Shown: positions 33,488-41,746, counted from the stretch's first letter. The stretch: 64,000 nt of DNA from an uncultured Oscillospiraceae bacterium (GCA_900543705.1 UQSL01000003.1:1-64000), one strand, 5' to 3'. Program-made: numbers and translations. Notes: a model not told the origin generated them from the letters alone.

Positions 33488-34659
33488 GAAAAATCACCTC
33501 CGTCCAACGTGGGTTTTTGGGTCTTAGGGTCAAGCTTGTATGCTTGCGCTGTGTATAGCTTTGCCTTGGCACGCTCCACTTCATCCTGCAAATTGATGGT
33601 ATCCCAGAGAATAGAAAAATCATCCGGATATCCATGGCTTAACAGGAAGGAACGGCATATCTTGACAAGAATAGGAGTTAAAATCCGGCGGTAGGATTCC
33701 AGCTCGCTTGTCAGGATGTCAGCCTGCTGGGTGGACATCCGTTCGGTCGTGGACCAGTTGAGCCCGAGCAGGAACGGGGGAATCCCAAGCTTTGCAATGA
33801 TCTGCTCAAGTATCTGCCTGACCGGCACCTCGGTGTCCGGGAGCTGGTTGTCCGCTCCGATAACTTTTACATCCACATCGCCCACTGCTACAAAATCGCG
33901 GATCTGTCCGTTTTTCGTTGCCTGCATAGCGGCACTCCATTCTCTGGCGATTTCTTCGGAAACAGCCTTGGAGCTGATGGCGTCCAGTCCTTCCGCTGGG
34001 GGATGATAGGTGACAGCGAACCGTGCGTTTCCCACCCGCTCAAAGTTCGACCCAATGCACTGGTAGATTTTCAGCAGCGTACCGCATACAAATTCTAGGC
34101 CGCTGAGCAGGGATTTTCCCCGTTCACAGGGATCCACGGCGCCAAGCGCAGAAAAAAGCACGCGCTGTGGATAGGGTACCGGGATATATCCCTTTTGCGT
34201 GACGGAGCACATCACTGATTCAAGCGGGTTATCTTTGTATAAAAAGACAATGCTGTCTACCGGATGGTTGAGCAGTGCCACGGGATATCGTCCGTCCGCA
34301 GTGTAGAGAATTTCTCCCACCGCATTGCCGTAAGTGAGCAGGGAATCCAGGTATCCGCTCAAAAACACATCGATACCGAAGCGATGGGCGGAGAGGGGAA
34401 CATGCGCCAGAAAATCGGAGAGCGCGCGCCCCGCTTCCTGATTCTCACACTGGACTCGAAAAGAGCCTACCAGCCGGATGATTTTGCCGATGGAGGCGTC
34501 GATGAGCGGGACTGCCTCCCGCATCAGCTCGTACAGGCGCTTTTGCGGGCACAGGGGCTGGTAGGTCTCGAATGCTCCAAAGGTGCTTGTAATCGGGCGT
34601 GAGGTGCTTTTCACACCGGCAGGGCTGGCATGCCTGGGCTTTTTTGAAAACAAAGGCAA
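33475..34659 (-). CDS. Phage portal protein
   Basis: The portal forms the dodecameric DNA gate of the capsid and receives the terminase. The 394-residue product has EAVPLIDASIGKIIRLVGSF, YLDSLLTYGNAVGEILYTAD, and the late segment LGIPPFLLGLNWSTTERMST, a pattern common to PBSX/SPP1-like portals. The stem and crown helices follow (QQADILTSELESYRRILTPI). Start TTG 34659 has AAAGGAGG 8 nt upstream. The last codons overlap the protease gene. Confidence 0.9.
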   Translation of the reverse strand: MPLFSKKPRHASPAGVKSTSRPITSTFGAFETYQPLCPQKRLYELMREAVPLIDASIGKIIRLVGSFRVQCENQEAGRALSDFLAHVPLSAHRFGIDVFLSGYLDSLLTYGNAVGEILYTADGRYPVALLNHPVDSIVFLYKDNPLESVMCSVTQKGYIPVPYPQRVLFSALGAVDPCERGKSLLSGLEFVCGTLLKIYQCIGSNFERVGNARFAVTYHPPAEGLDAISSKAVSEEIAREWSAAMQATKNGQIRDFVAVGDVDVKVIGADNQLPDTEVPVRQILEQIIAKLGIPPFLLGLNWSTTERMSTQQADILTSELESYRRILTPILVKICRSFLLSHGYPDDFSILWDTINLQDEVERAKAKLYTAQAYKLDPKTQKPTLDGGDFSSNV

Positions 34660-34674
34660 TACTAAAACCTCCTT

Positions 34675-35946
34675 TCATGGTTGTAATGGTGGGTATCGGG
34701 GAACAGACGCGGCAATTACACCGCACTGTTTTGTCGGGGAAATTACAGTGGAGACAAAGTATCGGATGTCATCCATGGCATGGTCGTTTTCCTTTTTTAC
34801 AGCATCTGCTTTTCCCTCCTCCCAGCGGTATAGAGAAAATTCCCGCAGGCTGTCTGTACAGCTCTCATGAATTTTAATGCTTCCCTGATTGAGAGCGTCC
34901 ATAACCCGTTTAATGCCCGGTAGCACGTCATTTTTTGCAGGGATCACGGGAAATCTTCCCTCCCGGCGGATACATGCGATGAAGCTTGCTGCGGAAGGGT
35001 CAACAATCACCGCCGTAACAGGGAGTTCTCCGGCAAACTGGAGTAAATCCCGGCAGTACTCTGTGTCTGTTTTGACCCGTTGGCGCTTCCTTGCGTCATG
35101 ATAGTACTCTTTTATCCGATACCATGTTCCGCCGGAATTTCCCCACAGCCCAAACGAAGTCGGGTTTCTCGTCCCGTAATCCACGGAGATGTAATACCGC
35201 TCAAGGTGCTCAGGAATGGCGGAAACGATATGGCGCGCAGGGTCAAACATCGGATAGACGAGACCCTCCCCGCATATCCAGTTTCCTTGGATAAATCGCT
35301 CATAAAAAATGCCGGAGTACAATGATTCATACCGTTTGCGAATCTGGGGTGTCAGCGCAGGGTTGTCCTCCATGGTAAAGTGAAGGTAGAGTGCATTTTT
35401 CCGCTTCGCCTGCAAAATCCACTCCCGGTAGAAATAGTGGTAGGGATGCTGTGGATTGCAATTAAACCAAAAACGGGAACCCGGTACGGAGCAACGGGCA
35501 GCCGCCTGCTCGACAAAGGAGCGCGGCATCAGGGCCGCCTCGTCGAGCAGGATTCCGGCAAGCGTCATGCCCTGAATTAGCGCGGCGGAGGATTCGTCCT
35601 TCCCCCCAAACAGATAGTAGCGGTTTGTCCTTCCATGACGGGAAATTATCAGCAGATTTTGGGAAACAAGCTCGCGGACGGAGAATCCAAGCCCAGGCAG
35701 GAGAGGAAGTAGAGGGTGCAAAACATTCCTTTTCAGGGAGGAAATCGTCTTGCCGCACAGTGCAAAGCTCTGTCCATCAAATTGGGAGGAACTCCACTGC
35801 AAAAAGGAAAGCGACATACAAAAAGTCTTTCCACTTCTCACCGCCCCATCGCAGATGATGGCGTCATAATCCCGGTAGGGGCTGGACTCGTCCCACCAGG
35901 TCAGAACACGGAGCTGTTTTTCAGAAAAGGGGAGGAACTTAGGCAT
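34675..35946 (-). CDS. Phage terminase large subunit
   Basis: This is the packaging motor: an ATPase that drives DNA into the head plus a nuclease that cuts it. The 423-residue protein has Walker A GAVRSGKT near residue 35, Walker B GILLDEAA near 135, and the RNase-H-like nuclease Asp residues in SVDYGTRNP, VIVDPSA and DHAMDDIRYF. All key residues are in place, so both activities should work. This is notable because the locus lacks most other phage functions. I chose ATG 35946, which overlaps the small subunit stop; ATG 35961 is an alternative. Confidence 0.94.
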   Translation of the reverse strand: MPKFLPFSEKQLRVLTWWDESSPYRDYDAIICDGAVRSGKTFCMSLSFLQWSSSQFDGQSFALCGKTISSLKRNVLHPLLPLLPGLGFSVRELVSQNLLIISRHGRTNRYYLFGGKDESSAALIQGMTLAGILLDEAALMPRSFVEQAAARCSVPGSRFWFNCNPQHPYHYFYREWILQAKRKNALYLHFTMEDNPALTPQIRKRYESLYSGIFYERFIQGNWICGEGLVYPMFDPARHIVSAIPEHLERYYISVDYGTRNPTSFGLWGNSGGTWYRIKEYYHDARKRQRVKTDTEYCRDLLQFAGELPVTAVIVDPSAASFIACIRREGRFPVIPAKNDVLPGIKRVMDALNQGSIKIHESCTDSLREFSLYRWEEGKADAVKKENDHAMDDIRYFVSTVISPTKQCGVIAASVPRYPPLQP

Positions 35947-36451
35947 CCTGCGCCTGACCATCCTTTTCCGCAATTGCCTTAGCGCCTTTGGAAATGGCTT
36001 CGCAGAGGTTGTCCTCCAGGGTTTCTTCCGCGGCTTTTGTGTCCTTTATCCCCTGAGCAAGCTCACAGAGTTTATCCAGAGCCTTTTGCCGGTCAAAAAA
36101 TTTGATCTGCACACCGGATGAGGAGGTTTTGATTTCCGAGATACTAAATAGATCCAGGTCGTCTGTTTCACTTCGTTCCCGCTGAGTATCCAGCAGACGA
36201 ACAGCATCTTTTGCTGAGGAAAACGCAAGCTTGCGGTACCCCTCAATTGCCTGGTTCATCAGCAAAGAACGGTTTTCGTTTTCGAGTTCGTTTAGTTGGG
36301 ACTGAATGCGAGACTGGGTGAGCAGCAGAGGGCCCTCTGTCTCCGGTTCTTGGTATCCTGCGCGCCTAGCCGCTTCCCCGGCGTCAAGGAATACCGCATA
36401 GTACCGACAGAAGAGCTGCTCCCTGCGTTTTTTTGAGAGTTTCTTGTTCAT
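35939..36451 (-). CDS. Phage terminase small subunit-like protein
   Basis: This 170-residue helical protein begins NKKLSKKRREQLFCRYYAVF followed by LDAGEAARRAGYQEPETEGP, a helix-turn-helix typical of small terminases that select DNA to be packaged. EKDGQAQDA closes the protein. It is the first gene of the phage-derived block. ATG 36451 has GGAGGGA 11 nt upstream (TTG 36454 is an alternative). The stop overlaps the large subunit start. In GTA-like elements this gene determines how random the packaging is. Confidence 0.85.
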   Translation of the reverse strand: MNKKLSKKRREQLFCRYYAVFLDAGEAARRAGYQEPETEGPLLLTQSRIQSQLNELENENRSLLMNQAIEGYRKLAFSSAKDAVRLLDTQRERSETDDLDLFSISEIKTSSSGVQIKFFDRQKALDKLCELAQGIKDTKAAEETLEDNLCEAISKGAKAIAEKDGQAQDA

Positions 36452-36512
36452 CAATTGGAGAGTCCCTCCGTCTCAATTGGATGTATGGCAATCCGGAATG
36501 GCCTTACATGTT

Positions 36513-36534
36513 TTGTGAAAAAAGCGCTTTTCAT
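36513..36534 (-). repeat. short palindrome upstream of terminase
   Basis: GAAAAAAGCGCTTTTC (about 36517-36532) is a near-perfect palindrome centred on GCGC, about 70 bases upstream of the first phage gene. It could be an operator or a hairpin in the leader. Confidence 0.4.
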
Positions 36535-36551
36535 TACTTACTGTAAACGGG

Positions 36552-36583
36552 GAAAAAGTTGCAGGTTACTATGCAACTTTTCG
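36552..36583 (-). terminator. hairpin in phage leader, possible attenuator
   Basis: AAAAGTTGCA (36554-36563) pairs perfectly with TGCAACTTTT (36572-36581). On the minus strand it ends in TTTTT, making an A/U-framed terminator-like structure between the previous terminator and the terminase gene. Confidence 0.55.
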
Positions 36584-36622
36584 TAGAAAAAAAATTCAGA
36601 CGCAGTTTATGCGTCTGAAATT
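36584..36622 (-). terminator. Strong minus-strand terminator upstream of phage block
   Basis: TTCAGACGCA (36595-36604) and TGCGTCTGAA (36610-36619) form a perfect 10-bp stem. On the minus strand it is followed by eight Ts. It would stop any transcript entering the phage block from the rnf side or from a leader RNA. Confidence 0.82.
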
Positions 36623-36683
36623 ACCCAAATCCGGTAAAAAGATGTCTGTGTCCTTTCTGATTCCTTCGGCTTGGATCCTATAA

Positions 36684-36716
36684 AATCGTGGATTGCCTTT
36701 TCCGGCGATCCACGAG
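36684..36716 (-). ncRNA. hairpin in the rnfB-terminase spacer, possible small RNA
   Basis: CGTGGATTGCC (36687-36697) pairs with GGCGATCCACG (36704-36714), one G-T pair. It lies between two terminators (36743-36781 and 36595-36619). The roughly 120-nt segment between them could therefore be a discrete small transcript or an attenuator leader. No known riboswitch family fits by eye. Confidence 0.35.
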
Positions 36717-36739
36717 GGTTTTAGCTGCCACTATAACGA

Positions 36740-36784
36740 AAAAGGCCTCTCTGCAAAGAATTTCTCTTTGCAGAGAGGCCTGAT
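36740..36784 (-). terminator. Terminator of the rnf operon
   Basis: A perfect 16-bp stem, AGGCCTCTCTGCAAAG (36743-36758) with CTTTGCAGAGAGGCCT (36766-36781), is followed on the minus strand by TTTTT. It lies just past the rnfB stop. Confidence 0.9.
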
Positions 36785-36794
36785 ACAGCCAAGA

Positions 36795-37586
36795 TTATAA
36801 CCGTACAATCGCATGAACCGGGCAGGCCTCCGCACAGGCCCCGCATCCGGTGCATTTTTCCGGGTTTATCTTTGCCAGGTTGTTTTCCACGGTAATCGCG
36901 CCGAACTCACAGGTTCGCTCGCACTTTTTGCACCCGATACAACCCACCTTGCAAACCGTTCGGGTCACGCCGCCCTTGTCTCGGTTAGAACAGGAGACAA
37001 AGACTTTGGTCTCTTTCGGCAGGATGGAAATCAGATGCTTCGGGCAGACCTTTTCGCAGGCCCCGCATCCGGTGCATAGCTCCCGGTCAAATTGGGCGAT
37101 ACCGCCCGCCAGGCTGATGGCGCCGAATTTGCAGGCCTTCATGCAGTCCCCGAATCCCAGACAGGCATAGGTACAAGAGCCTTTGCCTGCTGTGATGGCA
37201 TTGCACGCTTTACAAGTGCTGATTCCCTGATAAAGGTATTTGTCCTGTGTTACAGCGTGGGTTCCCTGACAGCCCATAAAGGCGGCCACCGGAACGGAAG
37301 AGGAGGCCTCGACGCCCATAACGGCCGCAACGTCCTTTGCCACCTTGTCCCCACCCGGAATGCAGGCGTTGGTAGCGGCGCCGTTTTCACAGACGGCTTT
37401 CGCATAGTCGTCGCAGCCGGCAAAGCCACAGGCGCCGCAGTTGGCTCCCGGAAGGGCCTTACGGATTTTCGTAATTCGCTCGTCCACCGGGACCGCCATC
37501 ACCTTGGAGGCCACCGCCAGGATTATGCCGAAGAGCAGCCCGATCCCCGCAATGATAAGGACGGGCAGTAATATCGTCTGAAACAT
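36795..37586 (-). CDS. rnfB: Rnf complex subunit B (ferredoxin-interacting Fe-S protein)
   Basis: RnfB receives electrons from reduced ferredoxin for the Na+- or H+-pumping Rnf complex. The 263-residue protein has an N-terminal membrane anchor (ILLPVLIIAGIGLLFGIILA). A 4Fe-4S domain follows: CGACGFAGCDDYAKAVCENG. Further Cys groups come next, including CKACNAITAGKGSCTYAC, CTGCGACEKVCP, CIGCKKCERTC and CTGCGACAEACP. The order equals that of clostridial RnfB. It is the last gene of the operon; a terminator follows. Confidence 0.97.
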   Translation of the reverse strand: MFQTILLPVLIIAGIGLLFGIILAVASKVMAVPVDERITKIRKALPGANCGACGFAGCDDYAKAVCENGAATNACIPGGDKVAKDVAAVMGVEASSSVPVAAFMGCQGTHAVTQDKYLYQGISTCKACNAITAGKGSCTYACLGFGDCMKACKFGAISLAGGIAQFDRELCTGCGACEKVCPKHLISILPKETKVFVSCSNRDKGGVTRTVCKVGCIGCKKCERTCEFGAITVENNLAKINPEKCTGCGACAEACPVHAIVRL

Positions 37587-37602
37587 GGATGGTCCTCCTT
37601 TC

Positions 37603-38193
37603 TTATCGGAATAGTCCCTCTACCACTCCGCCGAACCCGAGGAAGGAGAGGGAGACGATGGAAGCCGCAATCAGGGTAATCGGGAGCCCCTGAAAGGCCT
37701 TGGGGACATTGGCGCCTTCCATCTTGCGGCGCACACCCGCAAAGAGAAGCATCGCAATCAGGAAGCCGAGCCCAGCACCCAGGGAATTGACAATGGATTG
37801 TAGGAAGTCATAGTGGTTTTCCACGTTGAGCAGGGTAACACCCAGCACGGCACAGTTGGTAGTTATCAGCGGCAGGTAAATGCCAAGCGATTTATGCAGC
37901 GCCGGGATATATTTTTTGAGGACAATCTCGACAAATTGCACAAGTGACGCAATAACGAGGATAAAAGCAATTGTAGAGAGATAATCAAGTCCGTTTGGAA
38001 CCAGCAGATAGGTGTTGATGGGGTAGGTAACAGCGGAGGCCATTACCATGACAAAGGTGACTGCAATCCCCATGCCAAGCGAAGAGTCCACCTTTTTGGA
38101 AACGCCAAGGAATGGGCAGACGCCCATGAATTTGGACAGGACAAAGTTGTTGGTCAAAATCGCACTGACTAAGATAACAAGCATGGCTTTCAT
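37603..38193 (-). CDS. rnfA: Rnf complex subunit A
   Basis: RnfA is a six-helix membrane subunit paired with RnfE in inverted topology; together they hold an intramembrane Fe-S centre and form part of the ion path. The 196-residue sequence has LVSAILTNNFVLSKFMGVCP followed by FLGVSKKVDSSLGMGIAVTF, and TNCAVLGVTLLNVENHYDFL, the two Cys-containing motifs of the family. Spacing to rnfE upstream is 6 bases and to rnfB downstream 16 bases. Confidence 0.97.
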   Translation of the reverse strand: MKAMLVILVSAILTNNFVLSKFMGVCPFLGVSKKVDSSLGMGIAVTFVMVMASAVTYPINTYLLVPNGLDYLSTIAFILVIASLVQFVEIVLKKYIPALHKSLGIYLPLITTNCAVLGVTLLNVENHYDFLQSIVNSLGAGLGFLIAMLLFAGVRRKMEGANVPKAFQGLPITLIAASIVSLSFLGFGGVVEGLFR

Positions 38194-38199
38194 ATCCGG

Positions 38200-38871
38200 T
38201 TAGCACCCGCCTTTCTTTGCATCTTCACAAAACTCCCGCGAAGGGCAGGCGGCGCAGCCGGAAACCGGGCGCTGTATCCCCTTGCGGGTAAGGATTTTGT
38301 TGACGAGTGCCACCAGTACGCCAAAAACGAAAAAGCCGCCCGGCGCCAAAATGAAGATGGTCATCGGGTCGATGGCGCCCCCAGTGAGGTTGATTCCCAT
38401 CCAGGTGCCGTTGCCGAAGATCTCACGGATGGAGCCCATTGCGAACAGCGCAAGCGTAAAGCCGAGACCCATGCCAAGCCCATCGAGGATGGAGGCCCCA
38501 ACGCTGTTCTTGCTGGCAAAGACCTCCGCCCGCGCGAGGATGATGCAGTTTACAACAATCAGAGGCAAAAAGATGCCGAGCGCCTTGTTGATACTGGGTG
38601 CATACGCCTGTACAAAGAATTGCACCACCGTGACGAATCCCGCGATAATCGTAATGTAAGCCGGGATACGTACCTTGTCGGGGATCACGTTTTTCAGCAG
38701 GGAAATGACTGCGTTCGAGCAGATGAGCACAATGGTTGCCGCAGCGCCCATGCCAAGGCCGTTTACCGCCATCGTTGTAACGGCGAGCGTCGGACAGGTG
38801 CCAAGCAGCAGGACCAGTACTGGGTTTTCCTTGATAATGCCGTTAAAGAGAATACCAAGACTTTTTTTCAT
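38200..38871 (-). CDS. rnfE: Rnf complex subunit E
   Basis: RnfE is a membrane subunit homologous to RnfA. The 223-residue protein has GIIKENPVLVLLLGTCPTLA, then INKALGIFLPLIVVNCIILA, the conserved LG(T)CP and VNC motifs. The C-terminus adds a Cys-rich cytosolic tail (RPVSGCAACPSREFCEDAKK) that is longer than in proteobacteria but seen in clostridial forms. It lies between rnfG and rnfA with short spacers. Confidence 0.96.
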   Translation of the reverse strand: MKKSLGILFNGIIKENPVLVLLLGTCPTLAVTTMAVNGLGMGAAATIVLICSNAVISLLKNVIPDKVRIPAYITIIAGFVTVVQFFVQAYAPSINKALGIFLPLIVVNCIILARAEVFASKNSVGASILDGLGMGLGFTLALFAMGSIREIFGNGTWMGINLTGGAIDPMTIFILAPGGFFVFGVLVALVNKILTRKGIQRPVSGCAACPSREFCEDAKKGGC

Positions 38872-38883
38872 ACTTCACCCTCC

Positions 38884-39444
38884 CTAATTCATCGCCGCAA
38901 AGCCCTGCGACGCGCAGTTGACAGCGGAGGTCACAGCTTTGGATGAAATTGTAGCGCCCGAGATGGCGACAATGTCGCTGTCCGACCCGGCGGCGTTTTT
39001 CACGACGGAGAGAGCGCCGCTTTTGCCGAGATATTGGCCTGTGAAGTTCGGTTCCTCCGCTTTTTTACCGAGCCCCGGCGTCTCGCTGGAGCTCAGGATA
39101 CTCACCCCGACGATGTTGCCGTCGTTGTCAAACCCGGTCATGACGGTCATCTCACCGCCGTAGCCCTTGGTTTTCGTGGTTGCAACGTAACCGATTCCGT
39201 TGGTTGCTTTAACCATCTCCACAAACTTGGAGCCATCTTCTGCAGTAAAGGGCTCGAGCTCTACCGGTTCGAAGCTCTCGGCCCCTTCAAGGACCTTAAT
39301 TCGGGTCTCGTATGCCTCTTTTTCCTCGTTTTGGGCGATGGCGTCCGTGGTGAGGACGTTGGTTCCCGCAAGTGCCAGCGCAATAATCAGGCAGATGGCG
39401 GTTAGAATTAGAGCGGGCTTTCCAATTTCAGTAAATGCTTTCAT
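38884..39444 (-). CDS. rnfG: Rnf complex subunit G (covalent FMN protein)
   Basis: RnfG is anchored by one N-terminal helix (ALILTAICLIIALALAGTNV) and exposes an FMN domain outside the membrane. The FMN attachment motif SGAT is present in VAISGATISSKAVTSAVNCA near the C-terminus, with the Thr as the covalent site. I chose ATG 39444 because it overlaps the rnfD stop as ATGA and GGAGGTGTC lies upstream; the longer frame to 39483 overlaps rnfD coding sequence. The product is 186 residues. Confidence 0.96.
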   Translation of the reverse strand: MKAFTEIGKPALILTAICLIIALALAGTNVLTTDAIAQNEEKEAYETRIKVLEGAESFEPVELEPFTAEDGSKFVEMVKATNGIGYVATTKTKGYGGEMTVMTGFDNDGNIVGVSILSSSETPGLGKKAEEPNFTGQYLGKSGALSVVKNAAGSDSDIVAISGATISSKAVTSAVNCASQGFAAMN

Positions 39445-40397
39445 GCTGCTTTGACACCTCCAAACGGTTTGGAGCGGGTCCACTGGTCTATGTATGGAGT
39501 CAGGATATTCATCAGGATAATGGAGAAGGAGACGCCCTCTGCAAACGTACCGAACAGGCGGATCAGACAGGTGATGAGCCCGCAGCCGATGCCGAAGATG
39601 ATTTTACCGGAAAAGGTCACCGGGGTGGTGGTGTAGTCGGTCGCCATGAAAATGGCGCCGAGAAGCACGCCGCCAGATAAAATCTGGTGCAGCGGATAAG
39701 CACCCATCAGCGCGGTAAAGACAAAGACCGTCCCGATAAAGGCGAGGGGCGCCGCCGGGGAGATGACCCTGCGCGCAACCAGATAGATGCCGCCCAAAAT
39801 CAGCGTAATTGCACAGGTCTCGCCCAGGCAGCCGCCCGTGGTTCCAAGCAGCAGATCGGAGATTTTCGGCAGATTGTCGGCGGAAAGCTCCCCGGTCATT
39901 ACCTTCGGGATAACGGCAAGCGGCGTTGCAGAGGTCACTACGTCCGGTCTCCGGTAGTAAAACGGAACCGCCCAGGTGGACATCTGGGTGGCAAAGGAGA
40001 TCATCAGGACAATGCGCCCGACGAGCGCCGGGTTTGCAAAATTCTGCCCGATGCCGCCGAACAGCTGCTTTGCAATGACAATCGAGACAAACGCCCCGAT
40101 GACGCACATCCACAGCGGCAGGGTCACCGGCAGGTTGAAGGCGAGCAGCATACCGGTCACCACAGCGGAAAAATCCCCGACGGTCTGCTCGCGCTTTGTC
40201 ACAAGATTGAACAGGTATTCAAAAACAATGCAAAACAGAACGCAGGTCGCGGTGACGACCAGCGCGCGAAAACCAAACAGAATGACTGCGGCGACCAGGG
40301 TCGGAATCATTGCAATGATGACGTCGCGCATCACGCTGGCTGTACTGATGTCGTTTTTTAAGTGCGGAGATGAGGATACGATGAGTTTATTTTCCAC
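39441..40397 (-). CDS. rnfD: Rnf complex subunit D
   Basis: RnfD is a polytopic subunit carrying covalently bound flavin and forming part of the ion channel. The 318-residue protein has about nine hydrophobic segments. It contains VVTGMLLAFNLPVTLPLWMC, KQLFGGIGQNFANPALVGRI (the family NP(A) motif) and MATDYTTTPVTFSGKIIFGI, where the flavin-linked Thr is expected. Its stop overlaps rnfG by 4 bases. Confidence 0.97.
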   Translation of the reverse strand: MENKLIVSSSPHLKNDISTASVMRDVIIAMIPTLVAAVILFGFRALVVTATCVLFCIVFEYLFNLVTKREQTVGDFSAVVTGMLLAFNLPVTLPLWMCVIGAFVSIVIAKQLFGGIGQNFANPALVGRIVLMISFATQMSTWAVPFYYRRPDVVTSATPLAVIPKVMTGELSADNLPKISDLLLGTTGGCLGETCAITLILGGIYLVARRVISPAAPLAFIGTVFVFTALMGAYPLHQILSGGVLLGAIFMATDYTTTPVTFSGKIIFGIGCGLITCLIRLFGTFAEGVSFSIILMNILTPYIDQWTRSKPFGGVKAA

Positions 40398-40414
40398 AGC
40401 AAGAAAACCTCCCT

Positions 40415-41746
40415 TTATTTATTTGCCTTTGCCGCCCGCACCGCCTGCTTGGACAGGCGCATGGTGGAGACAAGCGGGCGCTTGGCGGGGCAGTTGTATT
40501 CGCAGCTTCCGCACTCCATGCAGATACCGACCTTCAGCTTTTCGAGCATTTCAGTATCCCCGAGCTTGTAAGCGCGCTCCACTTCAAGCGGCATCAGGGA
40601 CATCGGGCAGGTGCGCACACACCGCCCGCAGCGGATGCAGGCGGTTTCATGGTTGTGTTTGGGCAGGTTTTCCTCTCCAAAAAATAAAAGGGCGTTGTTC
40701 TGCTTGAGTACTGGAAACTCGTCCGTGTACAGGGCGGTTCCCATCATCGGGCCGCCCATCAGCAGCTTTTTCACCGGTTCGGTGTAGCCGCCACAGTACG
40801 CGGCAATGTCAGAGATCATCGTGCCGATCGGGACACGTACGTTTTTACGGTGGCGGATCGCGCCCCCGTCAATGGTCAACCGCTTGGAAATCAGGGGGAT
40901 ACCGGTCTTACAGTACCGGTTTATAAAGCCTACGCTCGCGACGTTCATCACAAGCACGCCAACGTCCGCAGGAAGCTTGCCTTCCGGCACGACCTTACCG
41001 CATACTTCGTGAATAAGCACCTTTTCCGCCCCCTGCGGATAGCGTGACTTGAGCGTGACGACATTGATGTCCGGGTAGTTTTCGAGCTTTTTTGTCATTA
41101 GCTTGATGGCCTCCGGTTTGTTGTTCTCAATGCCGATGTAGACTTCGTCCATTTCGAGGAATTTCTTGACCCGCAGGACGCCCTCGACGACATCGTCCGG
41201 GTTTTCCATGAACTCCCGATAGTCGGAGGTGATAAACGGCTCGCATTCCGCGCCGTTGATAATGAGCGTGTTGACCTCGTGGATGTTCTTCGGATTGAGT
41301 TTGACGGAAGTCGGGAAGCCGGCGCCGCCGAGCCCGACCAGGCCGGAGGAACGAATTGCCTGAAGGAAATCCGTTTTGCTCTCGATCTTTGGGGGCGTCA
41401 AAGTCTCATCGACCGTATTCTCCCCGTCCGATGTGATCGTAACCGTTTTGCATTTGACGCCGAAGGGCATTAGGATTTCCCCAACAGCGGTCACCTTGCC
41501 GGAGATGCTCGCATGGATCGGAGCGGATACAACGGAAGGGCTGTCCCCGATAAGCTGGCCTACCTTGACCATGTCCCCTACTTTCACGAGCGGTTCACAG
41601 GGGGCGCCGATGTGCTGCTGCATTGGGATGCAGACCTTTTGAGGAGTCGGCAGCAGGTCCGTCGGGCATTCCGCTGTGTTTTTAAAGTGGGGGACATTCG
41701 CACCGCCAGGGGTGTGCCTGTGATGGAAAAAACTGAATGAAGCCAC
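40415..41746 (-). CDS. rnfC: Rnf complex subunit C (NADH-binding)
   Basis: RnfC is the peripheral subunit that passes electrons to NAD+; it resembles the NuoF family. The 443-residue sequence has the nucleotide/FMN-binding glycine-rich segment SGLVGLGGAGFPTSVKLNPK, INGAECEPFITSDYREFMEN, and two 4Fe-4S clusters near the C-terminus, CIRCGRCVRTCP and CMECGSCEYNCP. It starts at GTG 41746 with TGGAGGTTTTTTT upstream. It is the first gene of rnfCDGEAB, the clostridial order. Confidence 0.97.
   Translation of the reverse strand: MASFSFFHHRHTPGGANVPHFKNTAECPTDLLPTPQKVCIPMQQHIGAPCEPLVKVGDMVKVGQLIGDSPSVVSAPIHASISGKVTAVGEILMPFGVKCKTVTITSDGENTVDETLTPPKIESKTDFLQAIRSSGLVGLGGAGFPTSVKLNPKNIHEVNTLIINGAECEPFITSDYREFMENPDDVVEGVLRVKKFLEMDEVYIGIENNKPEAIKLMTKKLENYPDINVVTLKSRYPQGAEKVLIHEVCGKVVPEGKLPADVGVLVMNVASVGFINRYCKTGIPLISKRLTIDGGAIRHRKNVRVPIGTMISDIAAYCGGYTEPVKKLLMGGPMMGTALYTDEFPVLKQNNALLFFGEENLPKHNHETACIRCGRCVRTCPMSLMPLEVERAYKLGDTEMLEKLKVGICMECGSCEYNCPAKRPLVSTMRLSKQAVRAAKANK

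Noticed and set aside
23304..36451. Interpreting the block as an extracellular contractile injection system (eCIS)
   Set aside because: It has terminase, portal, protease and capsid genes and no AAA+ ATPase of the eCIS type, so it is a head-bearing phage-derived particle.
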